Numbered from the stretch's first letter, positions 16,477 to 25,090 are shown. The stretch is DNA of 64,000 nucleotides from an uncultured Pelagibacteraceae bacterium (GCA_902561075.1 CACEOC010000001.1:1-64000); one strand, 5' to 3'. Numbers and translations are program-made. The notes: generated by a model from the letters alone, not told the origin.

Positions 16477-17820
16477 TTAATTTTTTTTGCTTTTGCTGTA
16501 ATTTGTAATACCAGTTCTTAACTTATCTATTATTTCATCTATATGTTTTTTCTCGCATATAAACATTGGAGCAATAATCAGTGCGTCACCTGTTGCCTTA
16601 AAATTTACTCCAGCATCGTAACAGTGTTTAAAAGTTGCTAATCCAGCTCTACCAGGTTTTTTATCCATTTTAATATCTATGCCGCCCATCATTCCATATC
16701 CTCTGATGTTGTCTATGACGTCGATATCTTTTAGTGAAAATAATCCTTCTTGAAAATAAGGCGCAAGCTCTTTCGCTCGATTAAATATGTCCTCTTTTTC
16801 AAAGATATCTTGCACTGCAAGAGCAGCTGCTACTGAAATCGGTATCCCAGAATAAGTATAACCATGAAATAATTCTACAGCACCTTCTGGAGCATTATTT
16901 ACTACTGCATCATATATTTCCTCTTTACACGCTACAACACCAAATGGAACAATTCCATTAGTTGTTGCTTTTGCCATTGTCATAATATCTGGTGTAACAC
17001 CGAATTCTTGAGAACCAAAAGCTGAACCTGTACGTCCCCATCCAGTAATAACTTCATCAAAAATTAATAAAATATTATGTTTATCACATAACTCTCTTAA
17101 TCTTTGTAAATATCCTTTAGGTGGAACTAAAGTCCCAGTAGATCCAGAAATTGGCTCAACTATACATGCAGCAATATTTTCAGCTCCAAAGTTTGTACAA
17201 ATTCTCTCTAAATCATTTGCCAATTCCATTCCAGTTTCTGGCTGACCAGAAACATATTTATGTTCATCTAAATGTGTATGTCTCATGTGAACCACACCTG
17301 GCATTAATACACTAGCATAGGCTTTGACATTATTAATCATACCACCAACTGAAGTAGCTCCTATGTTCATTCCATGGTATGCTCTTTCTCTTCCTACAAA
17401 TCTAAATCTTTGTCCTTCGCCTCTAGCCTTGTGGTAAGCAACACAAATTTTTATTGCAGTTTCAACAGCAGTCGATCCACATATTGTATAAAATATCTTA
17501 TTTAAATTTCCTGGAGTATGTTTTGAAATTCTAGTAGCTAATTCAAATGATCCTCCGAAACCTTGTTGGAAGGGTTGAGCATAGTCAAGAGTTTTAAGTT
17601 GATTAGTAATTGCATCTATAATTTCTTTTCTACCATGCCCTAATGGATTACAAAATAAACCTGAACTCGCATCAATTTGAGTATTGCCCTCATGATTTTT
17701 AAGGTAAACACCATTTGCACTTGTTATAAGTCTTGGTCTTTGTTTAAAATCTCTATTAGATGTAAATGGCATCCAATGTTCATTAAGGGAATTAGGTATA
17801 GAATTTTTTTCTGAACTCAT
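16477..17820 (-). CDS. Class III omega-aminotransferase (taurine or beta-alanine:pyruvate type)
   Basis: A 447-aa PLP enzyme. The opening block NEHWMPFTSNRDFK is typical of omega-amino acid:pyruvate transaminases. ICGSTAVETAIK, ERAYHGMNIGA, LLIFDEVITGWGRTG (PLP Asp region) and TMAKATTNG (the PLP lysine) follow in order. Such enzymes move the terminal amino group of taurine, beta-alanine, GABA or similar to pyruvate. With alanine dehydrogenase next door and a divergent TauABC-type importer, taurine to sulfoacetaldehyde is the most economical reading. Substrate choice is inference; no Xsc gene is in the window to confirm it. Confidence 0.87.
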   Translation of the reverse strand: MSSEKNSIPNSLNEHWMPFTSNRDFKQRPRLITSANGVYLKNHEGNTQIDASSGLFCNPLGHGRKEIIDAITNQLKTLDYAQPFQQGFGGSFELATRISKHTPGNLNKIFYTICGSTAVETAIKICVAYHKARGEGQRFRFVGRERAYHGMNIGATSVGGMINNVKAYASVLMPGVVHMRHTHLDEHKYVSGQPETGMELANDLERICTNFGAENIAACIVEPISGSTGTLVPPKGYLQRLRELCDKHNILLIFDEVITGWGRTGSAFGSQEFGVTPDIMTMAKATTNGIVPFGVVACKEEIYDAVVNNAPEGAVELFHGYTYSGIPISVAAALAVQDIFEKEDIFNRAKELAPYFQEGLFSLKDIDVIDNIRGYGMMGGIDIKMDKKPGRAGLATFKHCYDAGVNFKATGDALIIAPMFICEKKHIDEIIDKLRTGITNYSKSKKN

Positions 17821-18018
17821 TTTTTTTTGGTTAATTTTAAATTTTTAGACTAAAAATTTTAATTTAACTACTAGTTTTTGCACATACCTGATGAGTTATA
17901 ACAACACAACTAAAAATTGTATTTCTCATTAGGCATCTCTGGCATGATTAATTCGTCATTTACAAGCACTGCTTTTTAAACTTAAATACAGCCATTAAAT
18001 TTAATTAACGGAGACAAA

Positions 18019-18960
18019 ATGAGAAAAATAATAAGTTTTATTTTAGGAAGTTTGATTGCTCTGACGATGTCAATTTCAGTCGCAAATTCGGCTGCAAAAG
18101 AAGTCAGAGTTGCATACTTTTTAGAATGGCCAAGTCCAAATTTAGAGGATATGCAAAAAAAAGCTTTTGCTAAAGCGCTTGGAGTTCCAGTAAAATGGAC
18201 AAATTTCACTAATGGTGGAGCGATGACTGATGCGATGTTGGCGGGAGATATTGATATTTCTTACTCGCAAGGATTGGTTCCATTTATAAATGCTGTAAAA
18301 TCAAAAGCACCTATTAAATTAGTTGATATTGCAATGGAATACGGAATGGGAGGAACAACATGTGTTACTTCAAATGCATCCGGAATTACAAAAGCAAATG
18401 CTACTGAATTAGAGGGTAAAAAAGTTGCAGTTCCACTAGGAACAATGGCTGAGTATGTTTTTGACGAAAGTATGAAAGTTGTTGGAGCTGATAGAGGAAA
18501 AATGGATATAATTCAAATGGATCCTGAGGAAGGTGCTGCAGCGTTAGTAAGCGGTGATGTTGTGATGGCATGTTTGTTTGGTGGAAATTCTATTAAAGCA
18601 GCTACTGCAGTTGGATCTAGATTGCTTTCAGTTGATGAAGCTAGAGCAGCAGGTATTCTTGGAATTGATATAACTTCAGTAACTGATAAGTTTATGAAGG
18701 AAAATCCTGGTATGCTTAGAACTTTTATAGAGGTTACACACGAGGCTAATGATAGATATAGAGCTGGAAAAAGTGATTTGAATTCTATGTCAAAAGCTTC
18801 TGAAATGAAAGTTGCAGATATGAAAGAAACATTAAGTGGATTTAAATTTTTAACTCCCGAAGAAACAAAAAAATCTATGGAGAGTGGAAACTTAGATGCG
18901 TTTCTAAAAGGTATGGGTACGCCAAGCGGGAATGTAGACACAAGTTTCTTACCATTGTAA
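18019..18960 (+). CDS. tauA: Taurine-type ABC transporter substrate-binding protein
   Basis: A 313-aa secreted protein with a signal peptide (basic start, then hydrophobic ALTMSISVANSAA, cleavage near residue 25). A NMT1/TauA-like periplasmic-binding fold follows, with VAYFLEWPSPN, ISYSQGLVPF and KKVAVPLGTMAEYVF as recognisable blocks. Codons are cleaner and less A/T-degenerate than in neighbours, as expected for an abundant binding protein. A GGAG ribosome site lies 7 bases before the ATG. A Rho-independent-type hairpin follows the gene before tauB. Taurine is the most probable ligand from genomic context; hypotaurine or other sulfonates are alternatives. Confidence 0.88.
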   Translation: MRKIISFILGSLIALTMSISVANSAAKEVRVAYFLEWPSPNLEDMQKKAFAKALGVPVKWTNFTNGGAMTDAMLAGDIDISYSQGLVPFINAVKSKAPIKLVDIAMEYGMGGTTCVTSNASGITKANATELEGKKVAVPLGTMAEYVFDESMKVVGADRGKMDIIQMDPEEGAAALVSGDVVMACLFGGNSIKAATAVGSRLLSVDEARAAGILGIDITSVTDKFMKENPGMLRTFIEVTHEANDRYRAGKSDLNSMSKASEMKVADMKETLSGFKFLTPEETKKSMESGNLDAFLKGMGTPSGNVDTSFLPL

Positions 18961-18979
18961 TCTAAGGATAATTAATTTT

Positions 18980-19019
18980 AATAGGCGCCAATTACTTTAA
19001 TTGGTGCCTATTTTTTTTT
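18980..19019 (+). terminator. Hairpin plus T-run between tauA and tauB (partial terminator)
   Basis: TAGGCGCCAATTA pairs with TAATTGGTGCCTA across a very short CTT loop with one G-U pair, and nine T residues follow. The next gene starts about 25 bases later on the same strand. It therefore probably acts as an intra-operon attenuator that lets the binding protein be made in excess over the ATPase and permease, and it also stabilises the tauA mRNA 3' end. Confidence 0.85.
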
Positions 19020-19044
19020 AAATTTTCTAATATAATATTGCTTT

Positions 19045-19842
19045 ATGAGTGACTTAGTTTCTCAAAATCTAAATATGATTTTTCGAACACCGAAAGGGGA
19101 TACTGTACACGCATTAAAGGATTTAAATTTTACAATTAAAAAAGGTGAGCTGTTAACAGTTCTAGGACCATCTGGTTGTGGTAAAACTACTTTATTAAAT
19201 ATTGCTGCGGGTTTTATTAGACCAACATCAGGAACAATCACATTGGGTAATAATGAAATTATTGGACCAGGAGTTGACAGGGGTATGGTGTTTCAACAGG
19301 GGGCATTATTCGAATGGTTAACAGTTTCAGAAAATGTAAATTTTGGATTAAGAATGAAAAACGAGGATCCAAGCACCACTAGTAAAAAAGTTAATGAATG
19401 GTTAGATATTGTCGGTTTAAAAGGTTTTGGTAACACACCCACTTACCAATTATCAGGCGGAATGCAGCAAAGAGTTGCTCTTGCAAGATGTCTAATAAAT
19501 GATCCAGATCTAATTTTAATGGACGAACCGCTAGGTGCCTTAGATGCCTTAACTAGAGAAAAAATGCAGTCATTGGTTTTAAAAATTTGGAAAGAAACTG
19601 GTAAAACAATAATCCTTATTACCCACTCTGTCGAAGAAGCATTATTACTCGGTGAACGATTATATGTGATGGCACCAAGACCAGGTAGAATTCATAAAGA
19701 ATATAATCTTCCATTTGCTGAGATGGGTTTGAAAAAAGACTTAAGAGATATTAAAAAAAATAAAGAATTTTCTTCTAAAAGGGAAGAAATTTTATCAATG
19801 ATATGGGACATGGAAGAAGAAATAATGGGGAAAGATAGTTAA
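19045..19842 (+). CDS. tauB: Taurine-type ABC transporter ATPase
   Basis: A 265-aa ATPase of the nitrate/sulfonate/taurine (TauB/SsuB) group. It shows Walker A GPSGCGKTT near residue 44, Q-loop FQQGALFEWLTV, signature LSGGMQQR near 140, Walker B LILMDEPLGALD, and switch His in ITHSVEEA. It powers import with the adjacent binding protein and permease at the inner membrane. The stop abuts the permease start (no gap), so the two are translationally coupled. The C-terminal 40 residues are charged and helical, as is common in the subfamily. Confidence 0.93.
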   Translation: MSDLVSQNLNMIFRTPKGDTVHALKDLNFTIKKGELLTVLGPSGCGKTTLLNIAAGFIRPTSGTITLGNNEIIGPGVDRGMVFQQGALFEWLTVSENVNFGLRMKNEDPSTTSKKVNEWLDIVGLKGFGNTPTYQLSGGMQQRVALARCLINDPDLILMDEPLGALDALTREKMQSLVLKIWKETGKTIILITHSVEEALLLGERLYVMAPRPGRIHKEYNLPFAEMGLKKDLRDIKKNKEFSSKREEILSMIWDMEEEIMGKDS

Positions 19843-21768
19843 ATGTTTACTCAGTTTATAACTATAATAATCCTAGTATCAATAGTTGGATGTATTTTAT
19901 ACGGCAGACGACTAATTAAGAGAGAAAAAGTAGATGCGGTTTTTGGCAATCCTGAAAGGGCTAAAGGAGGAACTCATTGGATAATTGTTGGAAGCAGTGC
20001 GATTTTGCTTGTATGGTTATATTATTCCTGGGATATTGCTAAAGGTTTTTACCCTAAGTCAGCAAACGAATTATGTCAGGTTGCAAAAATTAATGAGTCA
20101 TTGTTAGGTTTAAAATATCAATTTCCAATTGAGGAAAGAGAATTCAAAAGTACCTCTGTTATAAAAATTGAAAATGAAAATTTAAAGAAAATTTCTACAG
20201 AAATTAAGGACTCACCAGTGTTGTCTAATCAACAGAAAACTATTTTGGTCAGATTTGTAAATAAAACTAACCAGCTAATACCTCTATTAACTGACGATAA
20301 CTTAATGGAAATAGATACAAAAATAAAAATTAGAGAAATGACAGAAGAATTGAGATCATTAAGCATTGATTTCCAAAAAAATGATTATCCTTTTGAAACA
20401 GAGTTAGAAAAAAATAAGAGACAAAAAGCAGTATTAGAGGAAGGCGGTTGGGGGATTACCACAGTTCAATCAGGAACTGGATCAATTGAAAATACTATGG
20501 AAGTTCCTTTAATTCCAGCAACGGACAAAGGATTAAAATTTGATGCGGCTGCAAAAGAGCTTAAAGTTATTAATGATAAATTTTTTAAATTAAAAAATCA
20601 TAATCCTCAATTTAAAAGTTCAATTAAATTATTAAAAGATGAAATTAAAAGATATAGAAATGACCTTAATGAGTCAGATGAAATAGCTTCTACTTATGCA
20701 AAAAATATTGTGAAAATAGCAAGAAGGATTGAATTTGCAAGTATATATCCACCTGACGCATTGGATGAGATGAAAGACGCAATTATAGAATTTGATGTTC
20801 TTCAAAAAAAAGAACAGGGAGGATTAAGACTAATTGATATATTTTTTTTTCCAGCAGGTACAATTGTTGCAAGTGGTCCAAGTTGCTCTGAGCAAGGTTC
20901 AGGTAGATGGCTACCGAAACCTTCAGATACTCTAAATAAATTTATATTGATGTCAAAACCAAGCGTCGGTTACAAAAATATTCCACTACTTTGGATTGAT
21001 ATGATGGATGTAAGTAAAATTATAGGTTTTATTTTACCAGATTGGATAGCAGATATATTACCTGGAGAATATCCTGTCCACTCTAAAGATGGGATTGTTA
21101 AAGAAAATTTTAAAAGTAATGTTTTAAAAATTGTTACCGGTGATTTCAAATTATTTAAAATTCCTGTACCCTATGGTCATATTTGGGATTCTTTTTTGAG
21201 AGTTTTTTTAGGATTAATTTTTGGAATATTAATTGGAGTACCGCTAGGTTTATTTATGGGGTTAAATAGATTTGCAAAAGGTTTTTTTGATCCATTGATC
21301 GAACTTTATAGACCTGTGCCTCCATTGGCTTGGGCACCTCTAATAATTTCTGTTTTAGGAATAGATAATACAGGCAAAGTATTTTTATTATTTATGGTCT
21401 CTTTATCAATAATGATTATCTCTGCAAGAGCGGGTGCTTCAGGAACTCAGCTTTCTAAAATTCATGCAGCTCACTCTTTAGGTGCATCGAAAAGACAAAT
21501 TTTACGACATGTAATATTTCCTAATTCGTTACCAGAAATTTTAACTGGAATAAGAGTTGCAGTGGGGATGTGCTGGGGAACTTTGGTAGCTGCAGAATTT
21601 TTAGCAGGAACCACAGGAATTGGTTTTGTTGAAAACGTTGCGAAAAAATATTTCCAATATGAAGTTATTTGGATAACTATTTTTATAATGGGAATGCTAG
21701 GACTTTTATTTGACATAACTCTACGTAAAATTATAGATAAAACAATACCTTGGAGAGGCAAGGGTTAA
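19843..21768 (+). CDS. tauC: Taurine-type ABC permease with a large extra domain
   Basis: A 641-aa permease, more than twice the usual length of about 260-280. Two N-terminal hydrophobic helices (about residues 5-21 and 46-64) are followed by about 380 residues, mostly hydrophilic and helix-rich. A standard BPD_transp_1 core then runs from about 446 (IWDSFLRVFLGLIFG), with the EAA-type coupling loop AAHSLGASKRQILRHV near 545. The extra part would most likely face the periplasm, given that it follows two membrane helices. It follows tauB directly with no gap. Permease function is secure from the core; the role of the insertion is unknown. Confidence 0.9.
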   Translation: MFTQFITIIILVSIVGCILYGRRLIKREKVDAVFGNPERAKGGTHWIIVGSSAILLVWLYYSWDIAKGFYPKSANELCQVAKINESLLGLKYQFPIEEREFKSTSVIKIENENLKKISTEIKDSPVLSNQQKTILVRFVNKTNQLIPLLTDDNLMEIDTKIKIREMTEELRSLSIDFQKNDYPFETELEKNKRQKAVLEEGGWGITTVQSGTGSIENTMEVPLIPATDKGLKFDAAAKELKVINDKFFKLKNHNPQFKSSIKLLKDEIKRYRNDLNESDEIASTYAKNIVKIARRIEFASIYPPDALDEMKDAIIEFDVLQKKEQGGLRLIDIFFFPAGTIVASGPSCSEQGSGRWLPKPSDTLNKFILMSKPSVGYKNIPLLWIDMMDVSKIIGFILPDWIADILPGEYPVHSKDGIVKENFKSNVLKIVTGDFKLFKIPVPYGHIWDSFLRVFLGLIFGILIGVPLGLFMGLNRFAKGFFDPLIELYRPVPPLAWAPLIISVLGIDNTGKVFLLFMVSLSIMIISARAGASGTQLSKIHAAHSLGASKRQILRHVIFPNSLPEILTGIRVAVGMCWGTLVAAEFLAGTTGIGFVENVAKKYFQYEVIWITIFIMGMLGLLFDITLRKIIDKTIPWRGKG

Positions 21769-21781
21769 AGTTTATTAATTT

Positions 21782-22792
21782 ATGTATAAGAAAAAAGAAT
21801 TATTAGAAAAAATTTCTAATATTTTTAAAAAACATAAATTTGGATCAAAAGAAGCAAAAATTAGTGCTGAGGTTATTATTAATGCTGAACTAGTAGGTGC
21901 CCCATCTCATGGAGTGTCTAGACTAAAGATGTATTGTGACAGGATAAAGAAAAAATTAATAAACCCCAAAGCAAAGATAAATATTAAAAAAATCTCTAAG
22001 TCTATTTCTTTAGTAAACGCAAATAATAGTATAGGCTTTGTGGCAGCTGACATTGGAATTAAACAAGCTATTTCAAATGCTAAAAAAACCGGTATAGGAT
22101 TAGTTGGTGTTAGAAATAGCGGGCATTATGGTTTATCGAGTTATTTTATACAAAAAGCAATTAATAAAAATCTTATAGCTATATGTTTCACAAATGCTCC
22201 TCCAGCAATTGCACCCTATGGAGCAAAAAAAAGTTTATTTGGAACCAATCCAATTGCATTTGGTTTTCCCTCTTTTAAGAAGAAACCATTTATATTTGAC
22301 TCATCCATGTCTAAGATTAATAGAGGTAAAATTAGAGTTGCCGCTAAACTTGGTAAAAAAATTCCATACGGCGTTGCTTTAGACAAAAATGGAAATATTA
22401 CCACAAATGCAAAAAAAGCATTAGAAGGTGTTCAGTTGCCCATGGGAGATTTTAGGGGCTCTGGCCTTGCCTGGGTAGTGGATATTTTAAGTGGAGTGAT
22501 GACTGGGAGCGCACATAGTGGAAAGGTAAAAGACCCTTTTGATGACTTTTCAGGACCACAAAACATAGGTCATTTATTTATCGTTTTTAAATCTAACTTA
22601 TTTAATAAAAGATTTAAAAATGAAATAAACAAAAATATAAAAACCGTTAAAAGGTTACCTAAATTAAAAGGTGTGACAGAAATTAAGTACCCTGGACAAA
22701 AAAAATATGAAAGATATCAAAATAATTTAAATAAAAATATTTACTTATCAAAAAAAGTTGCAAAAGAACTAGAGATTTTATTAAGAGAATGA
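21782..22792 (+). CDS. Ldh_2-family NAD(P)-dependent dehydrogenase (malate/sulfolactate/ureidoglycolate type)
   Basis: A 336-aa protein with the family marks SHGVSRLKMY near residue 40, GLVGVRNSGHYGLSSY near 105-120, FGTNPIAFGFP near 155, and PMGDFRGSGLAWVVDILSG near 220. The family includes ComC, which oxidises (R)-sulfolactate to sulfopyruvate, plus malate and ureidoglycolate dehydrogenases. Placed 13 bases after the taurine-type permease, a sulfonated or other 2-hydroxyacid substrate is plausible but unproven. It overlaps the start of the PQQ-type gene by 4 bases. Confidence 0.85.
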   Translation: MYKKKELLEKISNIFKKHKFGSKEAKISAEVIINAELVGAPSHGVSRLKMYCDRIKKKLINPKAKINIKKISKSISLVNANNSIGFVAADIGIKQAISNAKKTGIGLVGVRNSGHYGLSSYFIQKAINKNLIAICFTNAPPAIAPYGAKKSLFGTNPIAFGFPSFKKKPFIFDSSMSKINRGKIRVAAKLGKKIPYGVALDKNGNITTNAKKALEGVQLPMGDFRGSGLAWVVDILSGVMTGSAHSGKVKDPFDDFSGPQNIGHLFIVFKSNLFNKRFKNEINKNIKTVKRLPKLKGVTEIKYPGQKKYERYQNNLNKNIYLSKKVAKELEILLRE

Positions 22793-23859
22793 AAAAATTT
22801 TTAATTTGTTTATTTTTTTTACTATTAAATAATCATTCGATCTCAGCAGAGTTTTCTTTAAATAAAATAGCTACTTTTGATCAACCCTGGGGTTCGAGTT
22901 TTATTACAAAAAACATCATTATTTTGACTGAAAAAAGTGGAAAAATTAAACTTATTGATATTGAGAATAATAGAATCAGTAATATTGAGCACAATCTAAA
23001 AATTTTAGAAGATGGTCAAGGAGGATTGTTAGATATTTTATATAAAGATGATTTTATATACGTTTCTTATTCTGAAAACAGAGGACAAGGAAAAACAAGT
23101 ACATCGATTGCCAAAGGTAAATTTGATAAGAAAAAAATTATTTTTAATAATTTGTTTAGAGCAGAACCACCAATAAAATCTGGTTACCATTTTGGTTCAC
23201 GCTTAGCAATAAAGGAGAACATGTTATTTGCATCCGCTGGAGAAAGAGGAGCTGGGATGATTGCTCAAGATCCTACAAAGCACCCAGGAAGTATAATCAG
23301 AATAAATATTGACGGAAGTGTGCCAAAAGATAATCCACATTATATTAATAAAAAAAAATGGTTGCCTGAAATTTATCAGATAGGCATTAGAAATCCACAA
23401 GGACTAGTTGTTTCTCCATTTGATGACAAAGTATACATAAGTAATCATGGCGCTAGAGGTGGTGACTGGTTTGGGGAAGTAAAAATTGGTGAAAATTATG
23501 GTTGGAAAATTCTTGGATGGGGAGGAACTAATTATACCGGAACTGAAATAGGACCAAAATGGAAACCAGGATTTACAAAAGCGATTAAGTATTGGGTTCC
23601 TTCAATTGCGACAAGTGCAATAACAATTTATAAAGGAAATGAATTTAATGAATGGAATGGTCATGCATTAATCACCTCATTAAAAGATATGTCCTTAAGA
23701 AAACTAGATTTTATAGATAAGACAGAGGAAGAGGTTGTAGAGGAAGTTATATTCAAAAATACAATTGGTAGGATTAGAGATATCCAAATTCAACCAGAAA
23801 CTGGAAAACTGTACTTCTTGTCCGCAAACGGTCTTTGGTTGATGGAAAAAAGTTATTAG
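22789..23859 (+). CDS. Secreted PQQ-dependent aldose dehydrogenase-like protein (YliI family)
   Basis: A 356-aa protein with an N-terminal signal peptide (FLICLFFLLLNNHSISA) and a six-bladed propeller of the soluble glucose/sorbosone dehydrogenase family. Visible marks are GQGGLLDI, HFGSRLAI (catalytic His region), GERG, GSIIRINIDGS, IYQIGIRNPQGL and NYGWKILGWG. Members oxidise aldose sugars in the periplasm with PQQ, though many homologs have unproven cofactors. It overlaps the upstream dehydrogenase gene by 4 bases and converges with a bile-acid-symporter-family gene by 4 bases. Its link to sulfonate use is only positional. Confidence 0.85.
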   Translation: MKKFLICLFFLLLNNHSISAEFSLNKIATFDQPWGSSFITKNIIILTEKSGKIKLIDIENNRISNIEHNLKILEDGQGGLLDILYKDDFIYVSYSENRGQGKTSTSIAKGKFDKKKIIFNNLFRAEPPIKSGYHFGSRLAIKENMLFASAGERGAGMIAQDPTKHPGSIIRINIDGSVPKDNPHYINKKKWLPEIYQIGIRNPQGLVVSPFDDKVYISNHGARGGDWFGEVKIGENYGWKILGWGGTNYTGTEIGPKWKPGFTKAIKYWVPSIATSAITIYKGNEFNEWNGHALITSLKDMSLRKLDFIDKTEEEVVEEVIFKNTIGRIRDIQIQPETGKLYFLSANGLWLMEKSY

Positions 23860-24707
23860 GCTTCAATTTTTCTTAAAAAAAATATAAATATAAATGCAGT
23901 TAGATACATTACTAGTGCATAACAAGCAGTCGGTATTAAATAAATTATGTCATCAAAAAGTTGAGATGCAACAAAAACAGCAAGTGTTCCATTTTGAAGA
24001 CCACATTCAATAGAAATACATTTTCTTTGTTGGATAGTAGATGAAAAGTATTTAGCAATATAATAAGCAATTACCATCATTAAAATATTTAAAGCTAAAA
24101 CAATTGATCCAGATTTTTTTATATAAAAAAATATATTTTCTCCCTCCTCGATCCAAATTGCTAAAAAAACAAACGTAAATAAAACAATTGTAATATTTTC
24201 AAAAATTGAAATATTTTTGGTAACATAATTATTGGCAAATTTTCTTATCAACATTCCAATTATTACCGGAAGTGTAACTATACCAGCCATTTGTAAAGAA
24301 ATAGATATCATTGATAAATTATTTGTAGCCTCAGTTACCCCTATTAAATTAGCAGAATGAAAAACAATAATAGGAACGGAGATAATACAAATTAAACTAG
24401 TAAGTGCTGTTAATGAAATTGAAAGAGCAACATCACCTTTTGCAATTTTGGTAAGAACGTTTGATGTGACCCCTCCTGGTGCTGCAGCTATTATCATAAG
24501 ACCTAATGCTAATTCAGAAGAAACGTTAAATAATATAATTAGCAAATAGGCTACAATTGGAAGAATAATAATCTGAGTAGTTAATCCAACTATAAAAATT
24601 TTAGGGTTATAAAAAACTCTTAAAAAATCTTCAGTCCTTAGACCCAGACCTAGTCCAAACATAATAAGAGCCAAAGCAATAGGAGCAAATTTGGTTACTA
24701 TCTCCAT
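23856..24707 (-). CDS. Bile acid:sodium symporter family transporter
   Basis: A 283-aa integral membrane protein with about nine hydrophobic helices. It has the BASS-family blocks APGGVTSNVLTKIAKGD near residue 75 and ECGLQNGTLAVF near 235, which correspond to the sodium and substrate crossover regions. Family members import organic anions (bile acids, pyruvate, other 2-oxoacids) with sodium. Sodium coupling suits a marine bacterium. It stands on the opposite strand from the sulfonate block, with a 4-base convergent overlap. The substrate is unknown. Confidence 0.9.
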   Translation of the reverse strand: MEIVTKFAPIALALIMFGLGLGLRTEDFLRVFYNPKIFIVGLTTQIIILPIVAYLLIILFNVSSELALGLMIIAAAPGGVTSNVLTKIAKGDVALSISLTALTSLICIISVPIIVFHSANLIGVTEATNNLSMISISLQMAGIVTLPVIIGMLIRKFANNYVTKNISIFENITIVLFTFVFLAIWIEEGENIFFYIKKSGSIVLALNILMMVIAYYIAKYFSSTIQQRKCISIECGLQNGTLAVFVASQLFDDIIYLIPTACYALVMYLTAFIFIFFLRKIEA

Positions 24708-24766
24708 TAGAATTACTCTAAAGCTCTAAATTTAATAAGCAAGTATAATGGTTTGTTATATTAAAT

Positions 24767-24949
24767 TTATTTAGTTGTTGAGACGCAAATATCTTTAATC
24801 ACAGGCGTGCTTGCACACTCGCCACATTTCGTTACTTGCACAATACAACCATCATCAAGTTTTTTAACATCAACTACTCTATGGCATTTTGAACATGTAG
24901 ACGAAATTGTTAAACCACATTTTCTACAGTTATAAGTTTCTAATTCCAT
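24767..24949 (-). CDS. 60-aa eight-cysteine metal-binding microprotein
   Basis: A small protein with three CxxC pairs (Cys8/11, Cys19/22, Cys42/45) and two further cysteines (35, 55), eight in all. It could be a two-site zinc ribbon, or bind iron in rubredoxin-like or Fe-S fashion. No named family is recognised. The 141 bases upstream carry four palindromes, two of them matching Fur-box consensus, so iron-responsive expression is likely. That makes an iron- or redox-linked role worth considering. No Shine-Dalgarno is visible before the ATG. Confidence 0.75.
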   Translation of the reverse strand: MELETYNCRKCGLTISSTCSKCHRVVDVKKLDDGCIVQVTKCGECASTPVIKDICVSTTK

Positions 24950-24964
24950 GATAATTTATTTAAA

Positions 24965-24995
24965 TTGAAATAAAATTATTTCAACAATAATTGTT
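24965..24995. promoter_or_regulatory. Two adjacent palindromes upstream of the eight-cysteine gene
   Basis: TTGAAATAA-AA-TTATTTCAA is a perfect 9-2-9 palindrome (24965-24984). It shares its last two bases with AACAAT-A-ATTGTT, a 6-1-6 palindrome (24983-24995). They lie 16-46 bases upstream of the start codon on the minus strand, next to two Fur-like boxes. They may be additional operator half-sites or secondary-structure elements. AT-richness raises the chance of random palindromes, so confidence is modest. Confidence 0.45.
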
Positions 24996-25000
24996 AAAAA

Positions 25001-25015
25001 TGATAATCATTATCA
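25001..25015. promoter_or_regulatory. Fur-box-like operator, perfect 7-1-7 match
   Basis: TGATAATCATTATCA equals the classical 7-1-7 Fur recognition sequence TGATAATnATTATCA with no mismatch. It lies 52 bases before the start codon of the eight-cysteine microprotein on the minus strand, in an intergenic space of 141 bases. It predicts repression by a Fur-family regulator when iron (or manganese, as in alphaproteobacterial Mur) is plentiful. The regulator gene is not in the window. Confidence 0.8.
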
Positions 25016-25055
25016 AAAAAAATTAAGTAAAAAAAAAATTATTTTTAAAAATAAT

Positions 25056-25070
25056 TGAGAATGATTTTCA
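25056..25070. promoter_or_regulatory. Second Fur-box-like operator (one arm mismatch)
   Basis: TGAGAATGATTTTCA has the same 7-1-7 layout as the site 55 bases away, with one mismatch between the arms. Tandem Fur sites upstream of one gene are common in strongly regulated iron-responsive promoters. It lies 20 bases after the stop of the PsiE-like gene, so it most likely serves the downstream microprotein. Confidence 0.65.
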
Positions 25071-25090
25071 TTACTAAAAAATTAGTTAAA

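Noticed and set aside
17888-17895. CTGATGAG, the opening of a hammerhead ribozyme core, in the tauA/aminotransferase intergenic region
   Set aside because: No GAAA segment or flanking stems follow in the required layout, so the eight bases are taken as chance.
18513-18941. 142-aa minus-strand ORF inside tauA
   Set aside because: Antisense shadow caused by the cleaner codon use of tauA; the translation has no family features.
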